Assembly: GCA_964528605.1 (NCBI GenBank)
Contig: CAZGSV010000002.1
Coordinates: 1 to 64,000 of the forward strand
DNA from: CAZGSV01 sp964528605
Lineage (GTDB): Bacteria; Armatimonadota; Zipacnadia; CAZGSV01
Length of the DNA: 64,000 nucleotides
Direction of reading: 5' to 3'
Part shown: piece by piece, positions 41,156 through 50,342 of the stretch
How the letters are laid out: every line of letters begins with the position of its first letter
How positions within the stretch are numbered: the first letter of the stretch is position 1
Notes under the pieces: generated by a model
The model's input: the letters and a program-made list of their open reading frames with translations, nothing else
What the model was told of the DNA's origin: nothing
Database searches by the model: none
Program-made: the position numbers and the translations under genes

Positions 41156-42343
41156 CTAGGCTCTCCTCTGTCGCCGGAGCGTTTCGTAGACGTCGAGAAC
41201 ATGCCCGTGCATCATCTCTATCCGATGCCTTCCGGCTCTGACCAGGCTCTCGCGCCCGAAACGGGCAGCCAGTTCTCGATCGGCGAGCAGCCTGGCGACG
41301 CAGTCGGCCAGAGAGGCGCTGTCGCCGGGAGCGAAGAGCAGGCCATTCTCGCCCGGGACCACCAGTTCGGTGAGGGCGCCGGCATTGGCGGCCACGATGG
41401 GCAGCCCCGCCGCCATGGCCTCCAGGGTAACGATGCTCTGCGATTCCACTGCTGAGGGGATCACGAAGACCGTCGCGACCTGGTAGAGTTGCGGCAGGTC
41501 GTCCGACTCGTGCGGCACCTCGCCCACCAGCGTGACCGCCTCGGCGACCCCGAGTTGCTCCGCCCTCTTGACGCACTTGGCGCGGCTCTCGCCCCCCCCG
41601 ACAAGCACAAAGTGGGCCCGCGTGCGCGCCAGCACCCGCGGCACCGCCTCGATGAGAACCTCGATGGACTTGTCCCGGTCTATGCGGCCAACGTAGAGCA
41701 CCAGGGGCACTTGGGTGGGCAGATGGTAGCGGCGCAAGATGGCCGAGGGCGGTGAGTAGGAGTAGAAGCGCTCGATGGGCACGCCGTTGGAGATCGCCGA
41801 CACGTTGGTCTTCACGCCCCAGCCGACCAGCATCTTGGCCACGGTCTCCGAGGGCGCGATGACGGCATCCGCCTGGTTGTAGAAATCGGTCAGGTAGCGC
41901 ACCAGCATCCTGCGGGCGACGTTTTTGGCGGGGCCCAGGAAGCCCATGTAGGCAACCACATAGTCGAGCGTGAAATGGTGCGTTATCACCACGGGAATGC
42001 CGAGGGCGCGGGCGCCTGCGAGGGCTCCGGCGGATATACCGGCCGGGTCGTGCAGGTGCACGATGTCGGGCTCTATCCGGCGCACGTACTGCGCGGCCCT
42101 CTTGCGCCGCAAGAAGGACACCCTGAACCCGGGCCGGAAGGGGTTGCGGATGGCCCGCAGGCGATGCACGAGCAGCCCGTCCAGGTCGGAGGAACGTTCT
42201 TCGCGGTCGGTGAAATCCGTCGAGGGCGCCAGGATGGAGACGCAGTGGCCCTGCTGCACTAGAGTCTTGGCCAGCAGGAAGGTGGCCACCGAGACGCCGG
42301 AGATGTTGGGGTAGTAGGACTCGGTTGCGAGGAGGATTCTCAC
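41156..42343 (-). CDS. GT4-family glycosyltransferase
   Basis: 395 residues from GTG 42343. GT-B fold: MRILLATESYYPNISGVSVA, IVHLHDPAGISAGALAGARA, VVITHHFTLDYVVAYMG, LVLYVGRIDRDKSIEVLIEA, HFVLVGGGESRAKC, VTLVGEVPHESDDLPQLYQ and the EX7E segment VIPSAVESQSIVTLEAMAAG. Transfers a sugar to a lipid or glycan acceptor at the cytoplasmic face of the membrane; the PimB-like phosphatidylinositol mannosyltransferases and SQD2-type enzymes are in the same family. Confidence 0.92.
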   Translation of the reverse strand: MRILLATESYYPNISGVSVATFLLAKTLVQQGHCVSILAPSTDFTDREERSSDLDGLLVHRLRAIRNPFRPGFRVSFLRRKRAAQYVRRIEPDIVHLHDPAGISAGALAGARALGIPVVITHHFTLDYVVAYMGFLGPAKNVARRMLVRYLTDFYNQADAVIAPSETVAKMLVGWGVKTNVSAISNGVPIERFYSYSPPSAILRRYHLPTQVPLVLYVGRIDRDKSIEVLIEAVPRVLARTRAHFVLVGGGESRAKCVKRAEQLGVAEAVTLVGEVPHESDDLPQLYQVATVFVIPSAVESQSIVTLEAMAAGLPIVAANAGALTELVVPGENGLLFAPGDSASLADCVARLLADRELAARFGRESLVRAGRHRIEMMHGHVLDVYETLRRQRRA

Positions 42344-42472
42344 GCTCGGCGAATTGTCCTAGGTGTGCATGTGCGAACCTACGCGTCGGGCTATCATCTT
42401 GCCATATTCACAGCCTGTAGGAAACTGCTCCCCGCCCCGCCGTCTGCGCACCCACCACTAGTGTTGCTCGTA

Positions 42473-44035
42473 CTAGAGCAGGCCGTCAAGCAGCCCCGCG
42501 CGCTTGAGCGGCCTCGCTATCTCAACGGCCCGCGCGAGCAGTTCAGCAGCCCTCGGGCGGTCAACCTGTCGGAGCGCCAGCGCGCGCGTGGCGAGGGCCC
42601 AAACCTCGCCCAGGGGCATCTTGGCCTCCCTTGCCAGCGAGGCGGCCCTGTCCGCTGCCCGCGCGGCGTCGTTGTGCTGGCGTAAGGCCAGCAGGAGCGT
42701 GGCCTTCTCGCCCATGGCCCCCAGTTGGTGCGCCGCCGAACCCTCCCAAGCGGCGCATATCAGAGCCCGTTCGGCCGCCTCCAGCCCGCGATGCGACATT
42801 CCCCAGGCCAGGCAGTGGCGGGCCCACGCCAGATTGGCCTGGAAGCCCTCGCCCCCATGGCGCGCGCCATGAGTGTGGACGCTCAGAGCCCCGAGCGCGC
42901 GAGCAGCCCCTGACGACTCTTGGTTGAGGACCCACTCGCCGGCCTTGTCGTGCAGGGAGGCAGCCTCGTCGGTGGTCATGGTCACTTGCGCGGCGCTGCG
43001 GAAGAGCGGATGGGCAAAGGCGTATTCGCCCTCGCTGGCCCTGCCAAAGAGCGACGAACGCGACAACGTCTCTTCCACGCCGGCGGGAGAGCGCACGAGC
43101 ATTGCGGCGATGAGCCCGGGGGCGAACCAGCCCGGCACCAGCGCCGCGGCCTGCGCCGCTTCCTTCTCCTCCTCCGCGCACTCCTCTAGGTACAGGCCCG
43201 CGGCGAGAAGCGAAGGCTGGGGGTTGGTTCCTTCGCGCTGGAGCCAGGTCATGAGCGCGAACGGACTGTCGGTGCGCGCCGCGACCGTTTCGGCGACCCC
43301 TGGCGCCAGGGTCCTGCCTCCTCTCTTTGCCGCGGTCTCGCCCACCTCGCGCGATGCTAGCCGCCCCGGCCTGACGACCCGCAGCCCCGCGGCCTGCGCA
43401 ACCTCGGCGGGCTCTCCCGCGGCTGGCCCGTCCTCGCACGCCACGGCAAGCCATAAGCCCTCGGCTTGGATCAGGGCCGCCCAAGGGAGGTCTGGAGCGA
43501 GATGCGCTTCGTCCACGACAAGACAGAGCATCTTGCCTTCCGGCTGCCGCCCGCACAGGGAGACCACGCCCTCCGCCCAGGCCTGGGGCAAGCGCCGTTC
43601 GAGTCTCTCGGAGCGCGCCAGCATCCGCAGGACTTCCAGGCATTCTTCGGTCAGCGTCTCGAGCATTTGCTTGCCCGAGGGGAGTGGTTCAGCGCTCGCG
43701 CGCGTCAGCATCTGCTCGATGTTGAGGCCGGGCCCGGAGGAGGCGTGATGCCTCAACGCTTCCTGCGCCCAAGCGTTGCCCTCGCCCTCGTCCGCGCGCA
43801 GGTCCAGCCATCCGAGGAGCCAACCGTCGGTTTGTGCGCGCGCGACCGCCGCGCCCCGCGCGGTCGCCTGCCAAGCGGCCCACTCGAGCAGCGAGGACTT
43901 GCCCGCTCCCGCCGGGCCGACTATCAACACGCCCCGACCGGAATCCAGCGCCCCCGTTATCGCTTCGCGCTCGCGCGCGCGTCCGCAGACTTCCGGGGGC
44001 CAGCAAGGCAGGAACGGGCTGCGTGCTTCGTTCAT
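42473..44035 (-). CDS. STAND-like P-loop ATPase with TPR tail
   Basis: 520 residues from ATG 44035. Walker A GVLIVGPAGAGKSSLLEWAA (about residue 35), Walker B MLCLVVDEAHLAPDLP, then winged-helix-like and TPR-like helices (GLEAAERALICAAWEGSAAH, KATLLLALRQHNDAARAADR). The layout is that of MalT/LuxR-type STAND regulators, but there is no C-terminal HTH domain, so DNA binding is not shown. It could be a truncated regulator or a signalling scaffold. Divergent from the HAD gene. Confidence 0.7.
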   Translation of the reverse strand: MNEARSPFLPCWPPEVCGRAREREAITGALDSGRGVLIVGPAGAGKSSLLEWAAWQATARGAAVARAQTDGWLLGWLDLRADEGEGNAWAQEALRHHASSGPGLNIEQMLTRASAEPLPSGKQMLETLTEECLEVLRMLARSERLERRLPQAWAEGVVSLCGRQPEGKMLCLVVDEAHLAPDLPWAALIQAEGLWLAVACEDGPAAGEPAEVAQAAGLRVVRPGRLASREVGETAAKRGGRTLAPGVAETVAARTDSPFALMTWLQREGTNPQPSLLAAGLYLEECAEEEKEAAQAAALVPGWFAPGLIAAMLVRSPAGVEETLSRSSLFGRASEGEYAFAHPLFRSAAQVTMTTDEAASLHDKAGEWVLNQESSGAARALGALSVHTHGARHGGEGFQANLAWARHCLAWGMSHRGLEAAERALICAAWEGSAAHQLGAMGEKATLLLALRQHNDAARAADRAASLAREAKMPLGEVWALATRALALRQVDRPRAAELLARAVEIARPLKRAGLLDGLL

Positions 44036-44131
44036 GGCGGAGAACCTGCCTCAATGTAGCGCACGGGCGGCGCCCGGCCAAATCCGCCCTCCCTTGCCGA
44101 GCGGCGGCGAAAGCCGTAAAGAGTCTAGGCC

Positions 44132-44950
44132 ATGTGGCGGCCCGCATTGATCGCGCTTGACCTTGACGACACGTTGCTCAACAGCGAGGGCTGCGTCTCA
44201 CCGCGTTCCGCCGCCGCGGTCAGGGCCGCGGCGCGCGAGGGCCGCCGTGTGGTGGTGGCCACGGGCTCGATGCACCATCGCGCGGCGGCGTTTGCCAACG
44301 AGTTGGGCGTTCCCGGGCCGGTCATCTCCTACAATGGGGCCATGCTCCGCGAATCGGACGGCTCGTGGACGTATCACCATCTGCCGCTGACGCCGGAGCA
44401 GGCCGCGGCGGTGCTGCGCTTCGCTGATGGGCACGGCGTGCACGCGAACGTCTACGTGGACGACGTGCTCTACATTCGCCAGTGCAACCAGTGGTCCGAA
44501 CTGTACCGCTCCCGCCATCATCCGCAGATGGTCGAGTGTCCCAACATCGAGGAACTCACGGCTCGGAGCCCCACCAAGATTCTGCTTATCGCCGAGCCCG
44601 CAACCATCGCCCGCTTGGAGACAGAGGGCCGGGCGGAGTTCCCCGGCCTCTACGTGACGCGCTCCAAGCAGGACTATCTGGAGTTCGTCAACCCGCAGGC
44701 GAGCAAGGGGAAGGCGCTCCGAGTGCTGACGGAGCAAGTGCTAGGCTTGAGCGCGGATCAGGTGATGGCGATCGGCGACGCCTACAACGACATTGATATG
44801 ATCGAGTACGCGGGCCTGGGCGTCGCACCGGCGAACGCGCATCCCGAGGTCCGCGCTCGCGCCGCGCACGTATGCGCCTCGAATGATGAGGACGGCCCCG
44901 CCATCGCCATCGAGGCCGTGCTGGCAGGGGCATTGCAGCCCGGCGCGTAA
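44132..44950 (+). CDS. Cof-type HAD hydrolase
   Basis: 272 residues from ATG 44132. Motif I LIALDLDDTLLNSEGCVS, motif II VVVATGS, motif III Lys region FVNPQASKGKALRVLTEQ and motif IV MAIGDAYNDIDMIEYAGLGV. The C2B cap between motifs II and III marks the Cof/sugar-phosphatase group. Dephosphorylates small phosphorylated metabolites such as sugar or flavin phosphates in the cytoplasm; the substrate cannot be read. Confidence 0.92.
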   Translation: MWRPALIALDLDDTLLNSEGCVSPRSAAAVRAAAREGRRVVVATGSMHHRAAAFANELGVPGPVISYNGAMLRESDGSWTYHHLPLTPEQAAAVLRFADGHGVHANVYVDDVLYIRQCNQWSELYRSRHHPQMVECPNIEELTARSPTKILLIAEPATIARLETEGRAEFPGLYVTRSKQDYLEFVNPQASKGKALRVLTEQVLGLSADQVMAIGDAYNDIDMIEYAGLGVAPANAHPEVRARAAHVCASNDEDGPAIAIEAVLAGALQPGA

Positions 44951-44975
44951 GGGCGTGCGGCTATACGCACCTACG
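44946..44975 (+). repeat. Degraded GTAG hairpin repeat
   Basis: CGTAAGGGCGTGCGG, then CTATACGCACCTACG: the same architecture with a one-base insertion and imperfect arms. Its first bases contain the TAA stop codon of the HAD gene. Confidence 0.45.
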
Positions 44976-45000
44976 TCTTGAGACCGAGCGCCGCTGATGC

Positions 45001-46239
45001 CTAGCCTCTGCGGCGGGTGGCGGGCCTCCTCGTCGCTGCCGGCTTCTTGGTAACCCGCTTCTTGGCTAGCGGCTTCTTGGTGACCCGCTTCTTGGTCGCG
45101 GGCTTCTTCGCTTCCGCCTCCGCGCGCGCCTGCCTGAGCCTCGAGCGCACGGCCCGGGGCGCGAAGGAGAGGCGCGGGTACGAACCGTAGCTGCCGTAGT
45201 AGTAGACCAACTCTATGGTGCGGCAGTAGCGCTTGAAGGAGACGTTGTCCGGGACCGAGTGGTCGGAATGGTAGATGTAACCGCCGCCGTACTTGGCGTA
45301 GGGAATCTTGGTGGCGATCTCCTGCTCGATGGCCCCAGGGTCGTCGCTGGCCATGGCGCGCACGTCTATCCCGCCCATGAACGCCATGCGGTCGCCGAAG
45401 TTGCGCTTGAGTTCTATCAGGTCCATTCCCGCCTTGACCTCGAGGGGCTGCAGGCAGTCGAAGCCGGCCTCGACTAGTTGCGGCACCAGTTCGCGCACGC
45501 GCCCGCAGGAATGCAGGATGACCGGCAGGCCCTTGCTGTGCGAGAAGTCGCAGAACCGCTTGTGGGCAGGCAGCAGCAGTTCGCGGTAGCAACGCGGGGA
45601 GAACAGAGAGGCGTTGCGGTAGCCCATGTCGTCGTAGACGAAACTGGCGTCGAACACGAACCCCCTGTCCAGCATCTCGCCCAAGGATTCGATGAGCATC
45701 TGAGTGGCGGTGTCGAACATGTCCTTGACCCAGGCGGGGTCGTCGAGCATGGCCATGAGCAGGTTCTGGGAACCGACAATGCCTTGCGTCTTGTCGTAGC
45801 CGAAGGCGCCGCCGTAGGTGATGAAGTGCCCTTCGCGGCGCATGCGCTTGTTGGCCTTGAGGCCGTTCCAGTCCACCCGGGACTCGTTCCAGGCAAGCCG
45901 CGGCTTGTGCTCCTCCCACGTCTTGCGGTCCTTGATGGTGAACTGGAAGTACTCCGGGGTGGAGGTCGCGTGCTTCCAGTTCTTGGCCAGCGCGCCTTGG
46001 GCGTTGCGCACGACGGTGTACTCGCCGGTTTCCTCCACGGTTTCCGAGGGGAACTGGAAGGAGGTATCGGCGCCGTGGCCCCGGAACTCGTAGTCGAAGT
46101 ATTCGCCCGGCCCCAGGTTCTTGGGCAAGCCCTCTTCGTGCCAGCGGCGCACGGTCGTGCCCCAGGGCGCGTCGGTAATGCCCACTCGGTCGGCTTCCTG
46201 GTGGCGCAGCGCCCGCAGAATGCGTTCGCGAGAGGTCAA
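45001..46239 (-). CDS. URO-D family protein with lysine-rich histone-H1-like tail
   Basis: 412 residues from TTG 46239, with AAAGGGG upstream. MTSRERILRALRHQEADRVG is the family start; FITYGGAFGYDKTQGIVGSQ, LLLPAHKRFCDFSHSKGLPV and ILHSCGRVRELVPQLVEAGF (metal His-x-Cys) with IDLMELK-like LQPLEVKAGMDLIELKRNFG follow. These fit URO-D relatives of the methyltransferase type. Residues about 372-412 are KKPATKKRVTKKPLAKKRVT repeats ending in ATRRRG, which look like a histone-H1 or DNA-binding tail and are unusual for the family. Confidence 0.85.
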   Translation of the reverse strand: MTSRERILRALRHQEADRVGITDAPWGTTVRRWHEEGLPKNLGPGEYFDYEFRGHGADTSFQFPSETVEETGEYTVVRNAQGALAKNWKHATSTPEYFQFTIKDRKTWEEHKPRLAWNESRVDWNGLKANKRMRREGHFITYGGAFGYDKTQGIVGSQNLLMAMLDDPAWVKDMFDTATQMLIESLGEMLDRGFVFDASFVYDDMGYRNASLFSPRCYRELLLPAHKRFCDFSHSKGLPVILHSCGRVRELVPQLVEAGFDCLQPLEVKAGMDLIELKRNFGDRMAFMGGIDVRAMASDDPGAIEQEIATKIPYAKYGGGYIYHSDHSVPDNVSFKRYCRTIELVYYYGSYGSYPRLSFAPRAVRSRLRQARAEAEAKKPATKKRVTKKPLAKKRVTKKPAATRRPATRRRG

Positions 46240-46412
46240 AGGCTCGATTCCCCTTTCTTCCTCGGAGGAATGGTTTGGGCTAGGCTAGACCGCGGGCGGC
46301 GAGCGGTCAAGCCAGGCGCGCGGCCGCGCGGTGGGCCGGTTGGGTTTGCGGTGGTAGAATCTATGTGGTTGCCTTGGGCGGTCCTTGGCCCCAGAGGGTG
46401 GAGGTGATCCGT

Positions 46413-47873
46413 ATGGCCGAGGCTTTCAGAGGTCCCCTAGAGCAGATTGATCGCTACCGTTGGCGCATTCCGCGCAAGTACAAGCCCGCGATGCGCACCG
46501 ACGGCATCATCTACATCAGCCCGGAGTTGCTGGAGGCGATGCGCGGGGACAACGCGCCCGAGCAGGTGGCTAATGTCGCTTGCTTGCCGGGCATCGTCGG
46601 CAATTCCCTCGCCATGCCCGACATCCATTACGGCTACGGCTTCCCCATCGGCGGCGTGGCCGCCACCTCGGTCGCCGAGGGCGTGATCTCGCCCGGCGGC
46701 GTCGGCTACGACATCAACTGCGGCGTGCGACTGTTGAGGACCAATCTGAGCAAGGAGGAATTGGCCCCACGCCTGGAGCAGTTGCTCGACCAGATCGCGC
46801 GCGACGTGCCCTCCGGCGTCGGCTCCGAAGGACGCCTGCGCGTCAACCAGAAAGAACTGGAACAGGTCATGGTCAAAGGCGCGAAGTGGGCGGTGGGCAA
46901 AGGCTACGGGGACCGCGCCGACTTGGAGGCCTGCGAGGGCAACGGGCAACTACCCAATGCGGACCCCGATCAGGTCACCGCGCGCGCCAAGCAGCGCGGC
47001 CTGCCGCAACTGGGCACGCTCGGCGCCGGCAACCACTTCCTGGAGGCGCAGGTGGTGGAGGAGATCTACGAGCCGGAGATCGCGCAGCGCCTGGGCATCA
47101 CGCACCCGGGCCAGATCACGGTGATGATCCACACCGGCTCGCGCGGCCTGGGCTATCAGGTGTGCGACGACTCGCTGCTGACCATGCGTGAGGCGGTGCG
47201 CAAGTACGGGATCGAGTTGCCGGACCGGGAGTTGGTGTGCGCGCCGGTGCAGTCGCCGGAGGGGCAGGGCTACCTCGGCGCAATGGCCTCGGCGGCCAAC
47301 TACGCCTGGGCCAATCGGCAGTGCATCACTCACTGGGTGCGGCAGGCGTTCGAGCGCGTCTTCGGCGTCGGCGTGGGCAAGTTGGGGCTGGAACTAGTCT
47401 ACGACGTCGCCCACAACATCGCCAAGATCGAGAAGCACGCGGTGAACGGAAAAGAGGAGACCTTGTGCGTGCACCGCAAGGGAGCCACGCGAGCCTTTGG
47501 GCCAGGCCATCCCGAACTGCCGGAACGCTATCGAGACCTCGGCCAGCCGGTGATCGTCCCCGGTGACATGGGGCGCGCTTCATTCCTGCTGGTGGGCACG
47601 GAGCAGGCAATGCGGGAGACCTGGGGCTCCACCTGCCACGGCGCCGGGAGGGCGATGAGCCGCACGCAGGCGCTCAAGACCGCCACCTCTCAAGAAGTAA
47701 TCGCGGAACTCAAGGAAAAGGGCATTCTCATCCGCGCCGCCTCCAAGAAGACCATTGCCGAAGAAGCCCCGCACGCCTATAAGGACGTCTCCCTGGTCGT
47801 GGACGCGTGCGACGGCGCCGGCATCTCCAAGAAGGTAGTCAAGTTCCGGCCGCTGGGAGTGGTCAAGGGGTAA
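46413..47873 (+). CDS. rtcB: RNA-splicing ligase RtcB
   Basis: 486 residues from ATG 46413, with GGAGGTGAT just upstream. The RtcB features are present: PDIHYGYGFPIGGVAA, GVGYDINCGVRLL (Mn Cys), LGTLGAGNHFLEAQVV, MIHTGSRGLGYQV and the guanylate-accepting His in VHRKGATRAFGPGHPEL (about residue 354), then GSTCHGAGRAMSRTQA. It joins 2',3'-cyclic phosphate or 3'-phosphate ends to 5'-OH ends using GTP. No archease or RtcA gene is adjacent. Full length. Confidence 0.96.
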   Translation: MAEAFRGPLEQIDRYRWRIPRKYKPAMRTDGIIYISPELLEAMRGDNAPEQVANVACLPGIVGNSLAMPDIHYGYGFPIGGVAATSVAEGVISPGGVGYDINCGVRLLRTNLSKEELAPRLEQLLDQIARDVPSGVGSEGRLRVNQKELEQVMVKGAKWAVGKGYGDRADLEACEGNGQLPNADPDQVTARAKQRGLPQLGTLGAGNHFLEAQVVEEIYEPEIAQRLGITHPGQITVMIHTGSRGLGYQVCDDSLLTMREAVRKYGIELPDRELVCAPVQSPEGQGYLGAMASAANYAWANRQCITHWVRQAFERVFGVGVGKLGLELVYDVAHNIAKIEKHAVNGKEETLCVHRKGATRAFGPGHPELPERYRDLGQPVIVPGDMGRASFLLVGTEQAMRETWGSTCHGAGRAMSRTQALKTATSQEVIAELKEKGILIRAASKKTIAEEAPHAYKDVSLVVDACDGAGISKKVVKFRPLGVVKG

Positions 47874-47954
47874 GGGAGCAGGCGCCCGGACCGAGGACCC
47901 GTAGGGAGGAGCGGTGCCGGTGCGGAGAGTGACGTCGCTGGTTGGGAGGTTGGT

Positions 47955-49082
47955 CTAGTTCGTCTTGGCTGGTGGCACCACGGTGAATTGGATAATGGGC
48001 GACCAAGGCGTGACGTCGGTGTCGGTTTCCGACCTGACGCGCCAGTAGTACTTGCCTGGGTCGGGGGGCACCGCAGGGCGGAAGCCCCAAGGCTCGGTGC
48101 GATAGGCATCAACTACCAGGTTCTTGAACTCGGGGTCGGTCGCGACCTGGATGTGGTCCCTCCAGTTCTGCTTCGCCTCCGGCGGGAGGAGAGACAGGGA
48201 AGCGGGCCACCGCCAAACGAATTTGGCGCCTTCATCCTCCTGGAAGCTGGCCGTCGCGCCAGGCCACGGGTAGTGGGGCAACAAGGAGGGCCAGGTGTTC
48301 CTCTTCCCCGGGCTGATAGCCTCCGGGAAGTAGATGTCCCAATCCCCGGAGGGGTCTACTGTCACTTTGCCCGTCTCTCGATCGAAGACGGGCTTGCGGA
48401 AGATAGGTCTGCCGATGCTACCGCCATCGGGGTAGACAATCTCGCCGGGCTCCGGGTCCACGGGAAAAACAGGCCAGCGCATGACCGACAACCCAGTGCG
48501 GGAGATCTGCTGGGCAATGGCGGTATCGCGCGAGGCTCCCCAGCAGACATAGTCAACCAGGTCTTCTTCCCGGCCTTGCTGGGAGGCGTACAGGGCGCAC
48601 TCCCCCACCGGGCCTCGGAACGCGTGGAACGCTCCCTCCTCGCGGGCGTAAACGTGTGCGAGGTTGTCTCCCTCGAAGTCTTTGTCGTCTTGCTCCCGGC
48701 TCGCAGGCCCTTGGAAGGTGACGAGGATGAGGCCCTGGGCCGGTACGGGAGGGAGGTCCTCGGGCAAGAGATACCTGATGCCAGTGCTATCCGCCAGGCA
48801 CCAGCCCCGCATGTCCACGGCCTCCTCCCCGAAGTTGAAGAGTTCGACCCAGGTCGGAGGCTCCTCCCCAGAAGGTACCCCCGAGACCTCGGGGTACTTG
48901 AACCACTCTCGCCAGGGCCTAGTCTCAGGCACCGGGCAGACCTCGCTAATGGCGACAGCCATCTCCCAGGCCTTTTGTCGGGCTGGGGCCGGTTGCTGCG
49001 CAACAAGGGGACTCCTAAACCCCGACGTGATCAGCGTGATCCACGCCATTAGCGCCACACACCTAGGTAAGAAACGCAGCAT
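47955..49082 (-). CDS. Secreted lamin-tail-domain protein
   Basis: 375 residues from ATG 49082, with AAGGGGG upstream and a signal peptide (MLRFLPRCVALMAWITLITS). Residues about 45-170 are a lamin-tail domain (ISEVCPVP, WVELFNFGEEAVDMRGWCLA, GLILVTFQGPAS, VDYVCWGAS). The C-terminal part (WRWPASLSLLPP, YYWRVRSETDTDVTPWSPII) is fibronectin-like. A surface or extracellular binding protein; ligand unknown. Downstream of the HEAT-repeat gene on the same strand. Confidence 0.8.
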   Translation of the reverse strand: MLRFLPRCVALMAWITLITSGFRSPLVAQQPAPARQKAWEMAVAISEVCPVPETRPWREWFKYPEVSGVPSGEEPPTWVELFNFGEEAVDMRGWCLADSTGIRYLLPEDLPPVPAQGLILVTFQGPASREQDDKDFEGDNLAHVYAREEGAFHAFRGPVGECALYASQQGREEDLVDYVCWGASRDTAIAQQISRTGLSVMRWPVFPVDPEPGEIVYPDGGSIGRPIFRKPVFDRETGKVTVDPSGDWDIYFPEAISPGKRNTWPSLLPHYPWPGATASFQEDEGAKFVWRWPASLSLLPPEAKQNWRDHIQVATDPEFKNLVVDAYRTEPWGFRPAVPPDPGKYYWRVRSETDTDVTPWSPIIQFTVVPPAKTN

Positions 49083-49106
49083 GCGATCGCCCCCTTCGAA
49101 CGAAGT

Positions 49107-49202
49107 CAATGATAACACTGGTTGACTTCCACCTTGTCGAGGATGCCGTCATCGTCGCTATCCTCGTCGGTCTTGTCGAGCTGGTAACCGAGCTGTGCCG
49201 GG
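49107..49202 (-). pseudogene. C-terminal remnant of a calcium-binding (thrombospondin-3/EF-hand type) protein
   Basis: Minus-strand frame ending at TGA 49107 reads GYQLDKTDEDSDDDGILDKV then EVNQCYH. The D-x-D-S-D-D-D-G-I-x-D pattern is that of thrombospondin type-3 or dockerin-like calcium loops. No start is seen; the frame runs back into the end of the HEAT gene. It may be the tail of a lost secreted protein. Confidence 0.4.
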
Positions 49203-49205
49203 ATG

Positions 49206-50300
49206 CTACTGCGTTTGGGGGGTGGAGGTGCGTATTCTTACGAGGGCGCGCTGGGCCTCCCGGCGCGCGGTGGACCAGAGATCGGCCTCCGCGACGGCAC
49301 CCAAGGCCTGGAGCACGGCTTCCGGCCCACCTTCGCCCTCGAGCGCCTCCCCGAGGGCTGAGGCAGCGGTCGCCCTGACCTGGTCCGCCTCATCGGAGAG
49401 CGCTGTGAGCAGCGGCGGGATCGCCTGCTCGCTCTTGGTCATGCCCAGCCCTCGCGCAGCGCACTCCCTGAGTAGCGCGGCCTCATCGGACTGAAGTATC
49501 TCGGTGAGCACCTCCACCGCGAGAGGATGCTTGGAGTTGCCAATGAGCAGCGCAGCGTAGCATCTGGCCAGCCGAGGGGAGGGCCCACCGCGGCCCACCG
49601 GTGGCAAACAGTAACGCACGAAGCGATCGAGGTTCTTCCGGGTAACCGTCGGGCCAGGGCACCAGAGCCCGGCCGTTTCCACCCAGTACCTCGCGGTCTC
49701 CCTCGTGACATTGAACATGTCAGCTACTTCCTCGACCGTATACACTCTTCCCGGCTCATCTTCAGGTAGTGGCGGGGTGACAAACAGAGGCTGTGTCAGA
49801 GAGGCTTTCATCAGAAGTTCGGCGAGGAAGGGAACCGCGGAGGCCTCCTGTAGTGGCCCGCTGACGAGGGGGACGCGCCCGCGCATCCGTCTCACCCCCA
49901 CAACACACCGATACTCCGGCGGCACTACCCCTCTGGCGGCCGCGGCCAGCGTGGGAACTGGGCCCTCTCTCATCCACCCCGCTCTTACCGTGGGCACAAG
50001 CAGTAGCTCCCCGTAGTAACGGCATCTCTGAGGATCACTTATTCGCAGAAGCATTGCCTCCGCGAGCAAGCGCGTGTGCCAGTCGGGGTCGGCCAGCCTT
50101 TGGGATAGGAAAGCAAGTGCCGCGGTGCCCTTCTCGACAATGGTGTCGCGGATAGTGACGTACTCGGGGCCCTTGGCCCGGAGGGCCTGGGCGAACTGCT
50201 CCTCGAGCGTCGGGGCCTGGGTCTCCTCACTCCAGAGCACCACGTTCCCGCACAGCGCGAGGATAACGGCCAACAGAATCCCGAAACTCGGCTTAGCCAT
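49206..50300 (-). CDS. Exported HEAT-repeat protein with internal helix-turn-helix-like motif
   Basis: 364 residues. ATG 50300 has AAGGAGG 8 nt upstream and starts a signal peptide (MAKPSFGILLAVILALCGNV). The frame is open further upstream, but that part belongs to another family. Residues about 190-250 contain YTVEEVADMFNVTRETARYW, an excisionase/MerR-like helix-turn-helix pattern, which is odd for an exported protein. The C-terminal half is HEAT-like (AVEVLTEILQSDEAALLREC, AIPPLLTALSDEADQVRATA). Function unknown; probably an envelope scaffold. Confidence 0.65.
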   Translation of the reverse strand: MAKPSFGILLAVILALCGNVVLWSEETQAPTLEEQFAQALRAKGPEYVTIRDTIVEKGTAALAFLSQRLADPDWHTRLLAEAMLLRISDPQRCRYYGELLLVPTVRAGWMREGPVPTLAAAARGVVPPEYRCVVGVRRMRGRVPLVSGPLQEASAVPFLAELLMKASLTQPLFVTPPLPEDEPGRVYTVEEVADMFNVTRETARYWVETAGLWCPGPTVTRKNLDRFVRYCLPPVGRGGPSPRLARCYAALLIGNSKHPLAVEVLTEILQSDEAALLRECAARGLGMTKSEQAIPPLLTALSDEADQVRATAASALGEALEGEGGPEAVLQALGAVAEADLWSTARREAQRALVRIRTSTPQTQ

Positions 50301-50342
50301 AGTTGAGCCCTCCTTGCGGGCTGTACGTGCCTCGTCATTCCC

